In this document: one piece after another, positions 1 through 6,297 of the stretch
Layout of the letters: each line of letters opens with the position of its first letter
Position numbering within the stretch: position 1 is the first letter of the stretch
Assembly (NCBI GenBank): GCA_027346125.1
Contig: DAIEST010000198.1
Location: 1-13,250, forward strand
Direction of reading: 5' to 3'
From: Leptospirillum sp.
Lineage (GTDB): Bacteria > Nitrospirota > Leptospirillia > Leptospirillales > Leptospirillaceae
Length of the DNA stretch: 13,250 nt
The notes under the pieces: generated by a model
What the model was told of the DNA's origin: nothing
The model's input: only the letters and a program-made list of their open reading frames with translations
Database searches by the model: none
Program-made: the position numbers and the translations under genes

Positions 1-205
1 CGATAGCTTTCATACTGAATGAGACAAGATTCTCTACAATCGTAACCAGCAATGGTGTGTGCAAGAAAGGCTGGAGCAGGTACCGAAGCACCAATACACC
101 AGTACTTGCGCCTTGCCTCCCTATGATGCAATTCAACGCAACACAACGGCTTTAATAAAGGATTTCGGAAGATTTTCTTGCCGGATGGTGCCGGGATAAG
201 TAAGG
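1..205. other. Left-edge stretch with no recognisable gene
   Basis: I see no gene that I can support here. On the plus strand one frame is open from base 3 to a TAA at 153-155 (51 codons with the stop), and another is open for about 57 codons up to about base 201. Neither resembles a known family, and open stretches this short are expected by chance. The first could be the tail of a gene that begins outside the window. I found no copy of the tRNA-Thr 3' end here that would suggest an integration site. Confidence 0.4.
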
Positions 206-225
206 AAAAACAGGCATTTTAATGC
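206..225 (-). terminator. Possible weak terminator downstream of tRNA-Thr
   Basis: Read on the minus strand, GCATT and AATGC form a 5-bp stem with a 2-base loop (or 4 bp with a 4-base loop). Three bases later comes a run of five T (bases 206-210 are A on the plus strand). It lies about 40 bases past the tRNA 3' end. The stem is short and AT-rich, so this is only a candidate. Confidence 0.3.
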
Positions 226-267
226 ACTGTAGAGCAATGAGATAAAGTGGATAAATCTGAGAAAAAC

Positions 268-342
268 TGGAGCCGGCGATCGGGATTGAACCGATGACCT
301 GTCGATTACGAATCGACTGCACTACCACTGTGCTACGCCGGC
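268..342 (-). tRNA. tRNA-Thr (anticodon CGT)
   Basis: The minus strand gives a full cloverleaf of 75 bases including an encoded CCA. The 7-bp acceptor stem pairs GCCGGCG (336-342) with CGCCGGC (272-278). The anticodon stem is GTCGA/TCGAC around the loop TTCGTAA, so the anticodon is CGT, which reads the threonine codon ACG. The T arm carries the usual GGTTCAATCC core, and the discriminator base is T, followed by CCA at 268-270. The gene follows the terminator of the lipoprotein gene upstream and probably has its own promoter at 368-396. Confidence 0.95.
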
Positions 343-367
343 GGAAAGGTTTAAGGAGACCGCCGAG

Positions 368-396
368 ATTGTATGAAAAACCGGTGGGGACCGCAA
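368..396 (-). promoter_or_regulatory. Probable sigma70-type promoter of tRNA-Thr
   Basis: On the minus strand TTGCGG (391-396) and TACAAT (368-373) are separated by exactly 17 bases. The -10 matches TATAAT at five of six positions; the -35 matches only the TTG. The -10 lies 25 bases before the tRNA 5' end, so transcription would start about 18 bases upstream of it. The -35 falls in the loop of the terminator at 376-406, so the two signals overlap. Spacing and place support the call; the weak -35 limits it. Confidence 0.5.
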
Positions 397-406
397 GCCC
401 CCACCG
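376..406 (-). terminator. Strong Rho-independent terminator of the mtnP-to-PEGA-lipoprotein cluster
   Basis: Read on the minus strand, an 8-bp GC-rich stem CGGTGGGG/CCCCACCG (bases 399-406 paired with 382-389) encloses a 9-base loop and is followed after one G by five T (376-380). It begins about 20 bases after the stop codon of the PEGA lipoprotein gene, the last gene of the minus-strand cluster, and separates it from tRNA-Thr. Confidence 0.85.
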
Positions 407-425
407 TCACAACAAAACAGGATAA

Positions 426-1430
426 CTAGTATTTTTTATGTAAATGTTCGTCCCATGTCGTAATTTTTTGTTCTAAAACACCAATCTTGTCACGGAATGT
501 CTTGAAGCCGTGAAGACGAACCTTCAAAAGATGAATCCCTGACCCAAGATCAAGAATGATCGGAGATGTTCCATAAAAAACCCCATCGACGTAAACCTTT
601 GCCCCGGGGGGGGTCGTCGAAACAACCAATCTCCCCTTTCCTCCTGGAATGGGCGACTGGTTGGGATTAATTGCCTTTGGCGACAACGTTCCGGTTGAAC
701 CGGAAGGCAGAGCAGCCATCCCATTGCCAGTCACCCTGATCGAACCCGGAAACTTTTTTACAAGATGCGGAACAGATCGATCCGCAAAATCAAGAACGAC
801 TCGTTGCAACGCTTCTTCTGTTTTTTCGGCCGCAACTTCCAGTTGGGGCCGATCCCTGATCACCCCTCTTCCCCGATGGTGAATCGTGTCTCCCCATATA
901 AACCTTCCGGATTGCCCATCAATGTAATAGGCTTCAACATTCGCCTGGGCCTGGAGCATCTTCTTCCCAGTCCCTTCGATGAAGCCTCCATATGACAGTT
1001 GAAACTGATAATCCTTGATTTTTCCGATCACAAATACATCAACATTAGGGTACTGGAGCCGGAGGGAGCGAACCCAGTCCCGACTGGAAAAGGAAAAATT
1101 GGGCGGAGCAGTCCGGATCCAGATCGCCTTGAACCCCAAATACCGGTATTGCTTTACAAAAGACTCTGTCACATGTTCAGCCACATCCACATTCGTATCG
1201 TATGTATTGGTTCCCCATCCGACCATCTTCTTGTCGCCGGTCCCGATAGGAACCATCCGGTCATCCTGGAACGTCACAAAACCAAACCTCAGGGATGAAA
1301 CATACTGCTTTGGTTGAACCTGATTGGCTCCGGGCTGGTATTGAAGTTCAACAGGATGTGGAGTACAGGAAGCAAGAAAAGCAAGAGAAACGATAGAAAG
1401 CCCGGAAATCAAGATTCTCAGTGAACGCAA
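426..1430 (-). CDS. Outer-membrane-type lipoprotein with C-terminal PEGA domain, function unknown
   Basis: A predicted secreted lipoprotein of 334 residues. The start is TTG at 1430 because AGGAGG (1438-1443) lies 7 bases before it; a longer frame starting at 1448 would place that ribosome site inside the coding region. Residues 1-21 form a signal peptide ending in the lipobox LASC, with Cys22 as the lipidated residue. The middle (about 45-225) has alternating strands and a VAEHVTESFVKQ helix that vaguely recall YajG/GNA1162-type lipoproteins; I do not claim membership. A Gly/Ser/Pro-rich linker (about 235-265) leads to a PEGA domain (about 268-325) with TPPGAKVYVDG and YGTSP motifs, a surface-associated beta fold. 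It follows rodZ after 45 bases and is the last gene before the terminator at 376-406. The coding strand holds a run of eight C at 606-613. An envelope role is inferred from lipid anchor, domain and neighbours. Confidence 0.85.
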   Translation of the reverse strand: MRSLRILISGLSIVSLAFLASCTPHPVELQYQPGANQVQPKQYVSSLRFGFVTFQDDRMVPIGTGDKKMVGWGTNTYDTNVDVAEHVTESFVKQYRYLGFKAIWIRTAPPNFSFSSRDWVRSLRLQYPNVDVFVIGKIKDYQFQLSYGGFIEGTGKKMLQAQANVEAYYIDGQSGRFIWGDTIHHRGRGVIRDRPQLEVAAEKTEEALQRVVLDFADRSVPHLVKKFPGSIRVTGNGMAALPSGSTGTLSPKAINPNQSPIPGGKGRLVVSTTPPGAKVYVDGVFYGTSPIILDLGSGIHLLKVRLHGFKTFRDKIGVLEQKITTWDEHLHKKY

Positions 1431-1475
1431 GAGCACCCCTCCTCGCAATGTTTCCGGCCATCGGAACTAGAAAAG

Positions 1476-2495
1476 TTAATGTGCTGAAGACTTGTCCGAA
1501 GTTAGTTTAATGAGCCTTCCAGTGACAGGCTGGTCATCTTCTCCAGCTTTCCCGATCTTGTTCTTGTCTAAATATAGCATCAGGGAACCACCGTCATCTG
1601 TTGAGATCCTGAAATTTACTTTTCCGTGGAAAATACGCCACTGTCCCTGATCGAGGGGAACGTTGACACTCTTCTTCCCATCGATTGATATCCCGATCCA
1701 TGTATCGCGAATGGCAACAACCTTAAGGGCATAATCAACCGGCCGCTTGATTGCTCCCTGGGTACCATTGCCATGACTTGTCGAGGCCAGTTTAGACGTC
1801 TTGCCAGTCGGGCTTTCCCCAGATGGAGTCGGAGCAGCGCCTTCCAATGAAGGAGCATTCGTCTGGTTGCCTGCGGGCTGCGTTCGGGTGCTGTCAGGCG
1901 CTCCAAGCGTTGCAGAGCCTGGAGCAATCATTCTTGCCCCGGGATGGTTTTCTGGAGTGAGAATACCTGCATTGGGGACAGGTGGCGGAATAATGGACAC
2001 CCGCGGTTCCCCATGAGGATGAAGAAGCCTTGAGATCAGAAAAACGAGAAATAAGACGGCAAGAACAACCATGAGAATAAATCGGCTTCCTCCGCTTCGA
2101 TCCTTCCTCTGTGCAGTAGGCTGGTAAATCTGGTTGATGTTCTGGACGGGATGGATGTGAAAATTCTCGTCGGGAAAAGCCTGGGCGAGTTCGGACTTGA
2201 AATGCTCGATCAGAAGCGCCCCGTCCAATCCCAATATAGCCGCATACCCTTTTATATGCCCTTTGGCATAGATCAGGCTTGGATAAAGGGACCATTCTCC
2301 TGATTCAATCGCATCTATCCAACGAGGACCAATCCGCGAGGTGCGATCCACGTCTTCCAGAGATAACTTCATCCTCTTTCTGGTATGGGACAGGAAATCC
2401 CCGATCGTTTTTGCACCGCTAGACTCGACTTCCCGTTGAAGTTTTGCCATTTCAGCCGATTCTGGAGACTCTTCCCGGAATTCTTCATCGCTCAC
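1476..2495 (-). CDS. rodZ: RodZ-like cell-shape protein (HTH domain, membrane segment, DUF4115-type C-terminus)
   Basis: RodZ proteins sit in the inner membrane and link the MreB cytoskeleton to the wall-synthesis machine, keeping rod shape. This 339-residue protein has the family layout: a cytoplasmic helix-turn-helix domain at about 30-95 (IGDFLSHTRKRMKLSLEDV, then SGEWSLYPSLIYAKGHIKGYA), a basic stretch, one membrane segment at about 138-157, a Pro/Ser/Thr-rich periplasmic linker (158-252) and a beta-rich C-terminal domain (253-332) with DTWIGISIDGK, typical of DUF4115. The helix-turn-helix domain in this family binds MreB rather than DNA, so it should not be called a transcription factor. 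The start is GTG at 2495 with GAGGGTGA just upstream. It lies 52 bases after the TPR lipoprotein gene and 45 before the PEGA lipoprotein gene, probably in one transcript. Confidence 0.82.
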   Translation of the reverse strand: MSDEEFREESPESAEMAKLQREVESSGAKTIGDFLSHTRKRMKLSLEDVDRTSRIGPRWIDAIESGEWSLYPSLIYAKGHIKGYAAILGLDGALLIEHFKSELAQAFPDENFHIHPVQNINQIYQPTAQRKDRSGGSRFILMVVLAVLFLVFLISRLLHPHGEPRVSIIPPPVPNAGILTPENHPGARMIAPGSATLGAPDSTRTQPAGNQTNAPSLEGAAPTPSGESPTGKTSKLASTSHGNGTQGAIKRPVDYALKVVAIRDTWIGISIDGKKSVNVPLDQGQWRIFHGKVNFRISTDDGGSLMLYLDKNKIGKAGEDDQPVTGRLIKLTSDKSSAH

Positions 2496-2547
2496 GGATC
2501 ACCCTCTTTTCAGTCGATTGTTCCGTGGTTTCAGGATCCAAACAACA

Positions 2548-3318
2548 TTATGGAAGTTTCTTAAGGTACTGACGGGCCTTGACGCTCTCCGGCGAATCCG
2601 GATCCAATCGTACAACCTCTTGAAAAGACAGAAGGGCCTTATTCTGGTTTTCAAGCTTCAGGTACACCTTTCCCAATTCATAATAGGAACGGGGAAACTG
2701 TGGAGCGAGTCGGACAACCTCCGAGAATTCTGACAAGGCTGCCTTGTAATCACCTGTCGTCATCAAAAGCTTACCCAGCCAAAAATGCGCAGCGACATCC
2801 TGATCATTGCGCAGAACTGCCTTTGAAAAAGCTTCACGGGCCTTCTCAGGTTTATTCAGGGCAATGTAAGTCCTCCCCAGATTGACGAGAGGATGCTCAG
2901 GAGTTCGATACAATGGATCTTTCAGAGAATCATCAAAATAACGGATGGCCTTGTGATAATGTCGTTGTCGATAGGCGATCAGTCCAAGATAGTTGAGTGC
3001 GGCGGCCTTCATGCTCGAGCCTGCAATCGATTTCCTGAACTCTATCCGGGCATCTTTGTAATCATGCATCCGATAGTACACATGCCCAAGCGCATAATGA
3101 ACTTTCAGGAGATAGGGATCGAGATGTGCAGCATATTCGAAATCCCAGTACGCTCCCTGCAATTTTCCTTCGTTCAGATTCCGCAACCCGGCCATGTAAT
3201 GTTCCAGGGCAAGATGCTTGTTTCTTGCTGTCACCGAACGCGCACAACCAGTTCCCATCACCAGTATCAAAAAAAAGGCCAGCACCCTCACCGGTAACAG
3301 GGAAAAGTGGGGGCGCAC
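2548..3318 (-). CDS. TPR-repeat lipoprotein, PilF/PilW-like
   Basis: A 256-residue protein with a signal peptide ending in GTGC; Cys25 would be lipidated, although Gly at -3 is unusual for a lipobox. The rest is about six tetratricopeptide repeats (roughly 38-71, 72-105, 106-139, 143-176, 177-210 and 211-244), shown by recurring patterns such as ALGHVYYRMHDYKDA, LGKLLMTTGDYKAAL and ELGKVYLKLENQNKAL. The size, the lipid anchor and six TPRs match PilF/PilW, the outer-membrane pilotin-like protein that helps the type IV pilus secretin assemble. General TPR lipoproteins look similar and no pilus gene is near, so the symbol is withheld. GTG at 3318 follows the stop of the kinase gene by 2 bases with GGAAGGG upstream, which points to translational coupling. 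Confidence 0.8.
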   Translation of the reverse strand: MRPHFSLLPVRVLAFFLILVMGTGCARSVTARNKHLALEHYMAGLRNLNEGKLQGAYWDFEYAAHLDPYLLKVHYALGHVYYRMHDYKDARIEFRKSIAGSSMKAAALNYLGLIAYRQRHYHKAIRYFDDSLKDPLYRTPEHPLVNLGRTYIALNKPEKAREAFSKAVLRNDQDVAAHFWLGKLLMTTGDYKAALSEFSEVVRLAPQFPRSYYELGKVYLKLENQNKALLSFQEVVRLDPDSPESVKARQYLKKLP

Positions 3319-3320
3319 GG

Positions 3321-4262
3321 TTACCCTTCCGTCCGGAGAGACATTAGCGGAAGTGCCTGATAGGATGTCAGCGACGAGAATGATTCAAGCCTCTTCAGGA
3401 TATCCGTTCTCTTCAATCCTTCAATTGCTCGGGTGCTGAAGTCCGACACGCAAAAAGAGGCCATTGCCGAACCAACCACAATGCTCTGTCGAAGTGTATC
3501 GTCCGAAAACTTCCCCTGACTTGTCAAAAATCCGATAAATCCTCCCGCAAATGAATCTCCTGCCCCGGTCGGATCCCGGACATCCTCCAGCGGGTAGGCC
3601 GGTGAGGCAAAAACCGATTCCCGATTAAACACGAGAACACCGTACTCTCCCCGTTTGATAATCAGCGTGGCAGGTCCCATCCCCAGGATTGTCCTTGCAG
3701 CACTGACCAGGCTGAACTGTCCGGAGAGCATACGAGCCTCTCCTTCATTGATCGTCAATACATCAATGCGTCTGAGCACTTTTTGCAAAGCATCCTTCTT
3801 GTGCTCGATCCAGAAGTTCATTGTGTCGAGGACAACCAGAGACGGCCGTACAGGCAAAGAATCGAGGACTTTTGCCTGAATCTCCGGATCGATATTTGCC
3901 AGGAACAGCGTTTCAAGAGAATCATGGCTTTCTGGCAGAACGGGGTTGAAGGACAGGAGGCAATTCAGATCTGTCCTGAGCGTTTGAGCGGTATTCAGGT
4001 CATAGGTGTACTCGCCGCTCCAGGAAAAAGTCAGACCTTCCGATCGTTCGATCCCTTTTGAATCGATCCCATGCCGCGCCAGAACCGAAAACCCTTCCTC
4101 CGGATAATCCTTGCCGACAATGCCGACCACACCAACATCTGTCCAATAGGAAGCGGAAAGACCTGCATAGAACGCTGATCCACCAAGGGCATTGCTCACT
4201 TCCCCAAACGGAGTGCGGATGTTGTCCAGCGCCACTGTTCCAATAATTACAAGTTTTGGCAA
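3321..4262 (-). CDS. PfkB-family (ribokinase-like) sugar or nucleoside kinase
   Basis: A cytoplasmic ATP-dependent kinase of 313 residues, the usual family size. The N-terminus (VIIGTVALDNI, then ALGGSAFYAG at 25-34) is the substrate-binding PfkB signature. NEGEA at 172-176 is the conserved metal/phosphate motif, and DPTGAGDSFAGG at 230-241 is the second signature, with Asp236 as the expected catalytic base and the GAGD stretch as the anion hole. The start is TTG at 4262 behind a strong AAGGAGG. It follows mtnP by 21 bases and precedes the TPR lipoprotein gene by 2. The substrate cannot be read from the sequence. The place beside methylthioadenosine phosphorylase suggests a ribosyl or nucleoside substrate such as adenosine; phosphorylation of methylthioribose is less likely, because MtnP already yields the 1-phosphate. 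That is inference. Confidence 0.88.
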   Translation of the reverse strand: MPKLVIIGTVALDNIRTPFGEVSNALGGSAFYAGLSASYWTDVGVVGIVGKDYPEEGFSVLARHGIDSKGIERSEGLTFSWSGEYTYDLNTAQTLRTDLNCLLSFNPVLPESHDSLETLFLANIDPEIQAKVLDSLPVRPSLVVLDTMNFWIEHKKDALQKVLRRIDVLTINEGEARMLSGQFSLVSAARTILGMGPATLIIKRGEYGVLVFNRESVFASPAYPLEDVRDPTGAGDSFAGGFIGFLTSQGKFSDDTLRQSIVVGSAMASFCVSDFSTRAIEGLKRTDILKRLESFSSLTSYQALPLMSLRTEG

Positions 4263-4283
4263 TGAGACCCTCCTTCTGGGGTT

Positions 4284-5183
4284 TTAATTGCCGAGTAGCC
4301 CGAGAAACTCGAGTTTCTTTCGAGTCTCTTTGGGTATCCGGGACTTATCCGTGATAAGGGCATTGAGCGGCGCTTCCGCACAATGACATTTTCTCTGCTG
4401 AGAAACAGTACCAAGAACATGCAATAAAATCTCGTTCGCCCGACGAACATTCTGGTTGATGATCCGGATAACCTCCTGAACGGTCACCATATCATGATCA
4501 GGGTGCCAGCAATCATAATCTGTCGCCAGCGCAAGCGTAGAATAACAAAGACCTATTTCCCTCGCCAACCGGGCTTCCGTTCCGTTGGTCATCCCGATGA
4601 CATCGGCACCCCAGCTTCGGTACAGGCTTGATTCGGCACGGGTCGAAAATGCGGGACCTTCCATGCAAATGTATGTCCCCCCCTTATGGTGGGAGAGTCC
4701 TAATGATGCACAGCTCTCACTTAGCGAGTGGAACAGGTCCGGACATACCGGATGGCCATAAGGGGTATGGCCAACGGCCCCGTCTCCATAAAATGTCATC
4801 GGCCGCTGCTTGGTAAGATCAATGAAATCGTCCACCAGAACCATGTCGCCGGGAACAATCTCTTCCCTGAGCGAGCCCACGGCAGACACCGAGAAAACTC
4901 TCTCTACGCCCAGAGATTTGAAACCAGCGAGATTTGCCCTGTAATTGATCTCCGAAGGCAGGTAGCGGTGGCCCTTCCCGTGTCGGGAGAGAAATACCAC
5001 AGGCCTGCTTCCGATCGTACCCATCATGTAGGGATCGGACGGAATTCCCCAAGGAGTTTCAACGACCCGTTCCTCCTGAAAAACCAGTCCATCCATCTGA
5101 TAAAGCCCCGACCCGCCGATCACTCCCAAGGGAGGGAACGATTTTACATCTGCTGCGCGAGAAACGTCCCCTGCTCTTTTCAC
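4284..5183 (-). CDS. mtnP: S-methyl-5'-thioadenosine phosphorylase
   Basis: This enzyme splits methylthioadenosine, the by-product of polyamine and quorum-signal synthesis, with phosphate into adenine and methylthioribose 1-phosphate. The start is ambiguous: GTG at 5189, TTG at 5186 and GTG at 5183 are consecutive codons. I chose 5183 because AAAGGGG ends 5 bases before it (299 residues). Visible motifs are GGSGLY at 23-28, SRHGKGHR at 66-73 (phosphate binding), SAVGSL at 100-105, MEGPAFSTRAES at 174-185, GMTNGTEA at 197-204 and DYDCW at 222-226, which marks the adenine-specific phosphorylase group. Most relatives have a Pro in the motif read here as NGTEA. The C-terminal tail carries a CHC. 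A TATAAT promoter lies about 60 bases upstream, so this is the first gene of its cluster. Confidence 0.93.
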   Translation of the reverse strand: MKRAGDVSRAADVKSFPPLGVIGGSGLYQMDGLVFQEERVVETPWGIPSDPYMMGTIGSRPVVFLSRHGKGHRYLPSEINYRANLAGFKSLGVERVFSVSAVGSLREEIVPGDMVLVDDFIDLTKQRPMTFYGDGAVGHTPYGHPVCPDLFHSLSESCASLGLSHHKGGTYICMEGPAFSTRAESSLYRSWGADVIGMTNGTEARLAREIGLCYSTLALATDYDCWHPDHDMVTVQEVIRIINQNVRRANEILLHVLGTVSQQRKCHCAEAPLNALITDKSRIPKETRKKLEFLGLLGN

Positions 5184-5244
5184 CAACACCCCTTTCTCTA
5201 TAACCAGAAGACTACAGAATCACTCCCGGAACCCCAATCGTCCC

Positions 5245-5274
5245 ATTATATTCCGACAAATCAAAAAAGAACAA
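5245..5274 (-). promoter_or_regulatory. Probable promoter of the mtnP cluster
   Basis: On the minus strand a perfect TATAAT (5245-5250) lies 18 bases after TTGTTC (5269-5274), which matches the -35 consensus only in TTG. Transcription would start near 5238, giving a leader of about 55 bases before the mtnP start. The -35 sits in the T-rich tract that may end the miaA transcript. Confidence 0.6.
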
Positions 5275-5286
5275 ACCAGTTTCTGG
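5262..5286 (-). terminator. Possible weak terminator after miaA
   Basis: On the minus strand CCAG-AAA-CTGG (5276-5286) forms a 4-bp hairpin, 5 bp if one G:U pair is allowed, followed by a T-rich tract TTTGTTCTTTTTTG (5262-5275). The stem is short, but the tract is clear and the place, 120 bases after the miaA stop, is sensible. The larger inverted repeat just before it (5292-5336) may contribute. Confidence 0.35.
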
Positions 5287-5291
5287 CGACA

Positions 5292-5336
5292 GATCCCGGT
5301 ACCAGTCATATCGAACTTTACGATCGGACCGGGATC
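5292..5336. repeat. 9-bp perfect inverted repeat with 27-base spacer between miaA and mtnP
   Basis: GATCCCGGT (5292-5300) and ACCGGGATC (5328-5336) are exact inverted copies. Within the spacer, ATCG (5310-5313) and CGAT (5321-5324) can also pair. In RNA from either strand this would be a stable hairpin with an internal stem. There is no T-run directly after it, so it is not a standard terminator. It could be the 3' end structure of the miaA transcript or an operator upstream of the mtnP promoter; the sequence does not decide. Confidence 0.6.
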
Positions 5337-5406
5337 AACTTGGAAAGGGTTGACATGAACCGGACATGGTTCCCGCCGGAAGAATGCGGATCGGGAAAAC
5401 GCTTCT

Positions 5407-6297
5407 TCAGACGGATGTTGTCCGGGAACTGTCCGGTGAAAACCATTCAATGGGGGCCATGTGCCGAAACCATGTCATTTGCCGTTTGGCAAACTGCCGC
5501 GTCTTCTGCTGGATGCTCTTCAATGCTTCGTCTTTTTCGACTTCTCCAAGGATATATCGCAGGATTTCCTTGTACCCCAAGCTTCTGAATCCATGGGATT
5601 CGGGGGAGAATCCTTCCAGTAGGAGGCGGCGCACTTCATCGCCCCAACCACTTTCCATCATCTGCTCGACGCGCCGGTCAATTCTCCCATACAACCCCTC
5701 TCTTCCCGGATCGAGGCCGATCAATCTTCCATAGGAGATTCCCTCATCCTTTTTCTGGGTCTCATACAGCCTGGAAGGCGGCATACCCATCCATTCGTTC
5801 AGCCACAAAGCTCTCAGGATCCGATACCGGTCCTCCGGAGAAAGCATCTTCGCACGCTCCGGATCGCACTTCAGAAGAGCATCGTATAAGAACTCCGACG
5901 AACAGGACTCCTTTTCTTTCAGGAAGGATTCCCGGGCGACGAGATCCTCCCGCGGCAACTCGATCAGTCCAAAAAGAAGCGCCTTGATGTAAAGTCCGGT
6001 CCCGCCAACCACAGCGACCCTGTTCCCCCTTGTCCGAATTCCATGGATGGCTTCTCTTGCATCGCGAACAAACTGGCCGGCACTATAGGATTCGTCAGGA
6101 TTCCTGACATCGATCAGATGATGGGGAATCTCTTGGAGAAGGGACGGATCAGGCTTTGCTGTACCAATATCCATGCCGCGATAAATCTGGCGGGAATCGG
6201 CTGAAACGATCTCGGCACCATTTTCCCGGGCCCATCGTGATGCCCACAACGTTTTTCCGGAAGCGGTCGGGCCCACGACCACAATATCAATATGCAT
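5407..6297 (-). CDS. miaA: tRNA dimethylallyltransferase
   Basis: MiaA moves a dimethylallyl group from dimethylallyl diphosphate to N6 of A37 in tRNAs that read codons beginning with U, which stabilises codon pairing. The 296-residue protein has a P-loop GPTASGKT at 9-16, the DSRQIYRGMDIGTAKP block at 34-49, VGGTGLY at 97-103 (substrate and tRNA contact) and the C-terminal RQFAKRQMTWFR at 267-278, all diagnostic. I place the start at the ATG ending at 6297, which overlaps the mutL stop as TGATG, the usual sign of coupled translation. An in-frame ATG at 6315 would add six residues before the normal N-terminus and has no better ribosome site. mutL-miaA is a common bacterial gene pair; hfq, often next in proteobacteria, is not present downstream. 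Confidence 0.95.
   Translation of the reverse strand: MHIDIVVVGPTASGKTLWASRWARENGAEIVSADSRQIYRGMDIGTAKPDPSLLQEIPHHLIDVRNPDESYSAGQFVRDAREAIHGIRTRGNRVAVVGGTGLYIKALLFGLIELPREDLVARESFLKEKESCSSEFLYDALLKCDPERAKMLSPEDRYRILRALWLNEWMGMPPSRLYETQKKDEGISYGRLIGLDPGREGLYGRIDRRVEQMMESGWGDEVRRLLLEGFSPESHGFRSLGYKEILRYILGEVEKDEALKSIQQKTRQFAKRQMTWFRHMAPIEWFSPDSSRTTSV

Noticed and set aside
187..199. 13-base repeat GGTGCCGGGATAA also at 6326-6338
   Set aside because: About one exact 13-base match is expected by chance in a window of this size, and the flanks differ.
5220..5450. Minus-strand open frame of 76 codons over the miaA end and the gap
   Set aside because: It starts inside miaA, crosses the inverted repeat and the mtnP promoter, and has no family resemblance.
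4728..5588. Plus-strand open frame of 286 codons opposite mtnP and the end of miaA
   Set aside because: It lies antisense to two well-supported enzymes, resembles no family and has no convincing ribosome site; it is a by-product of codon bias on the other strand.
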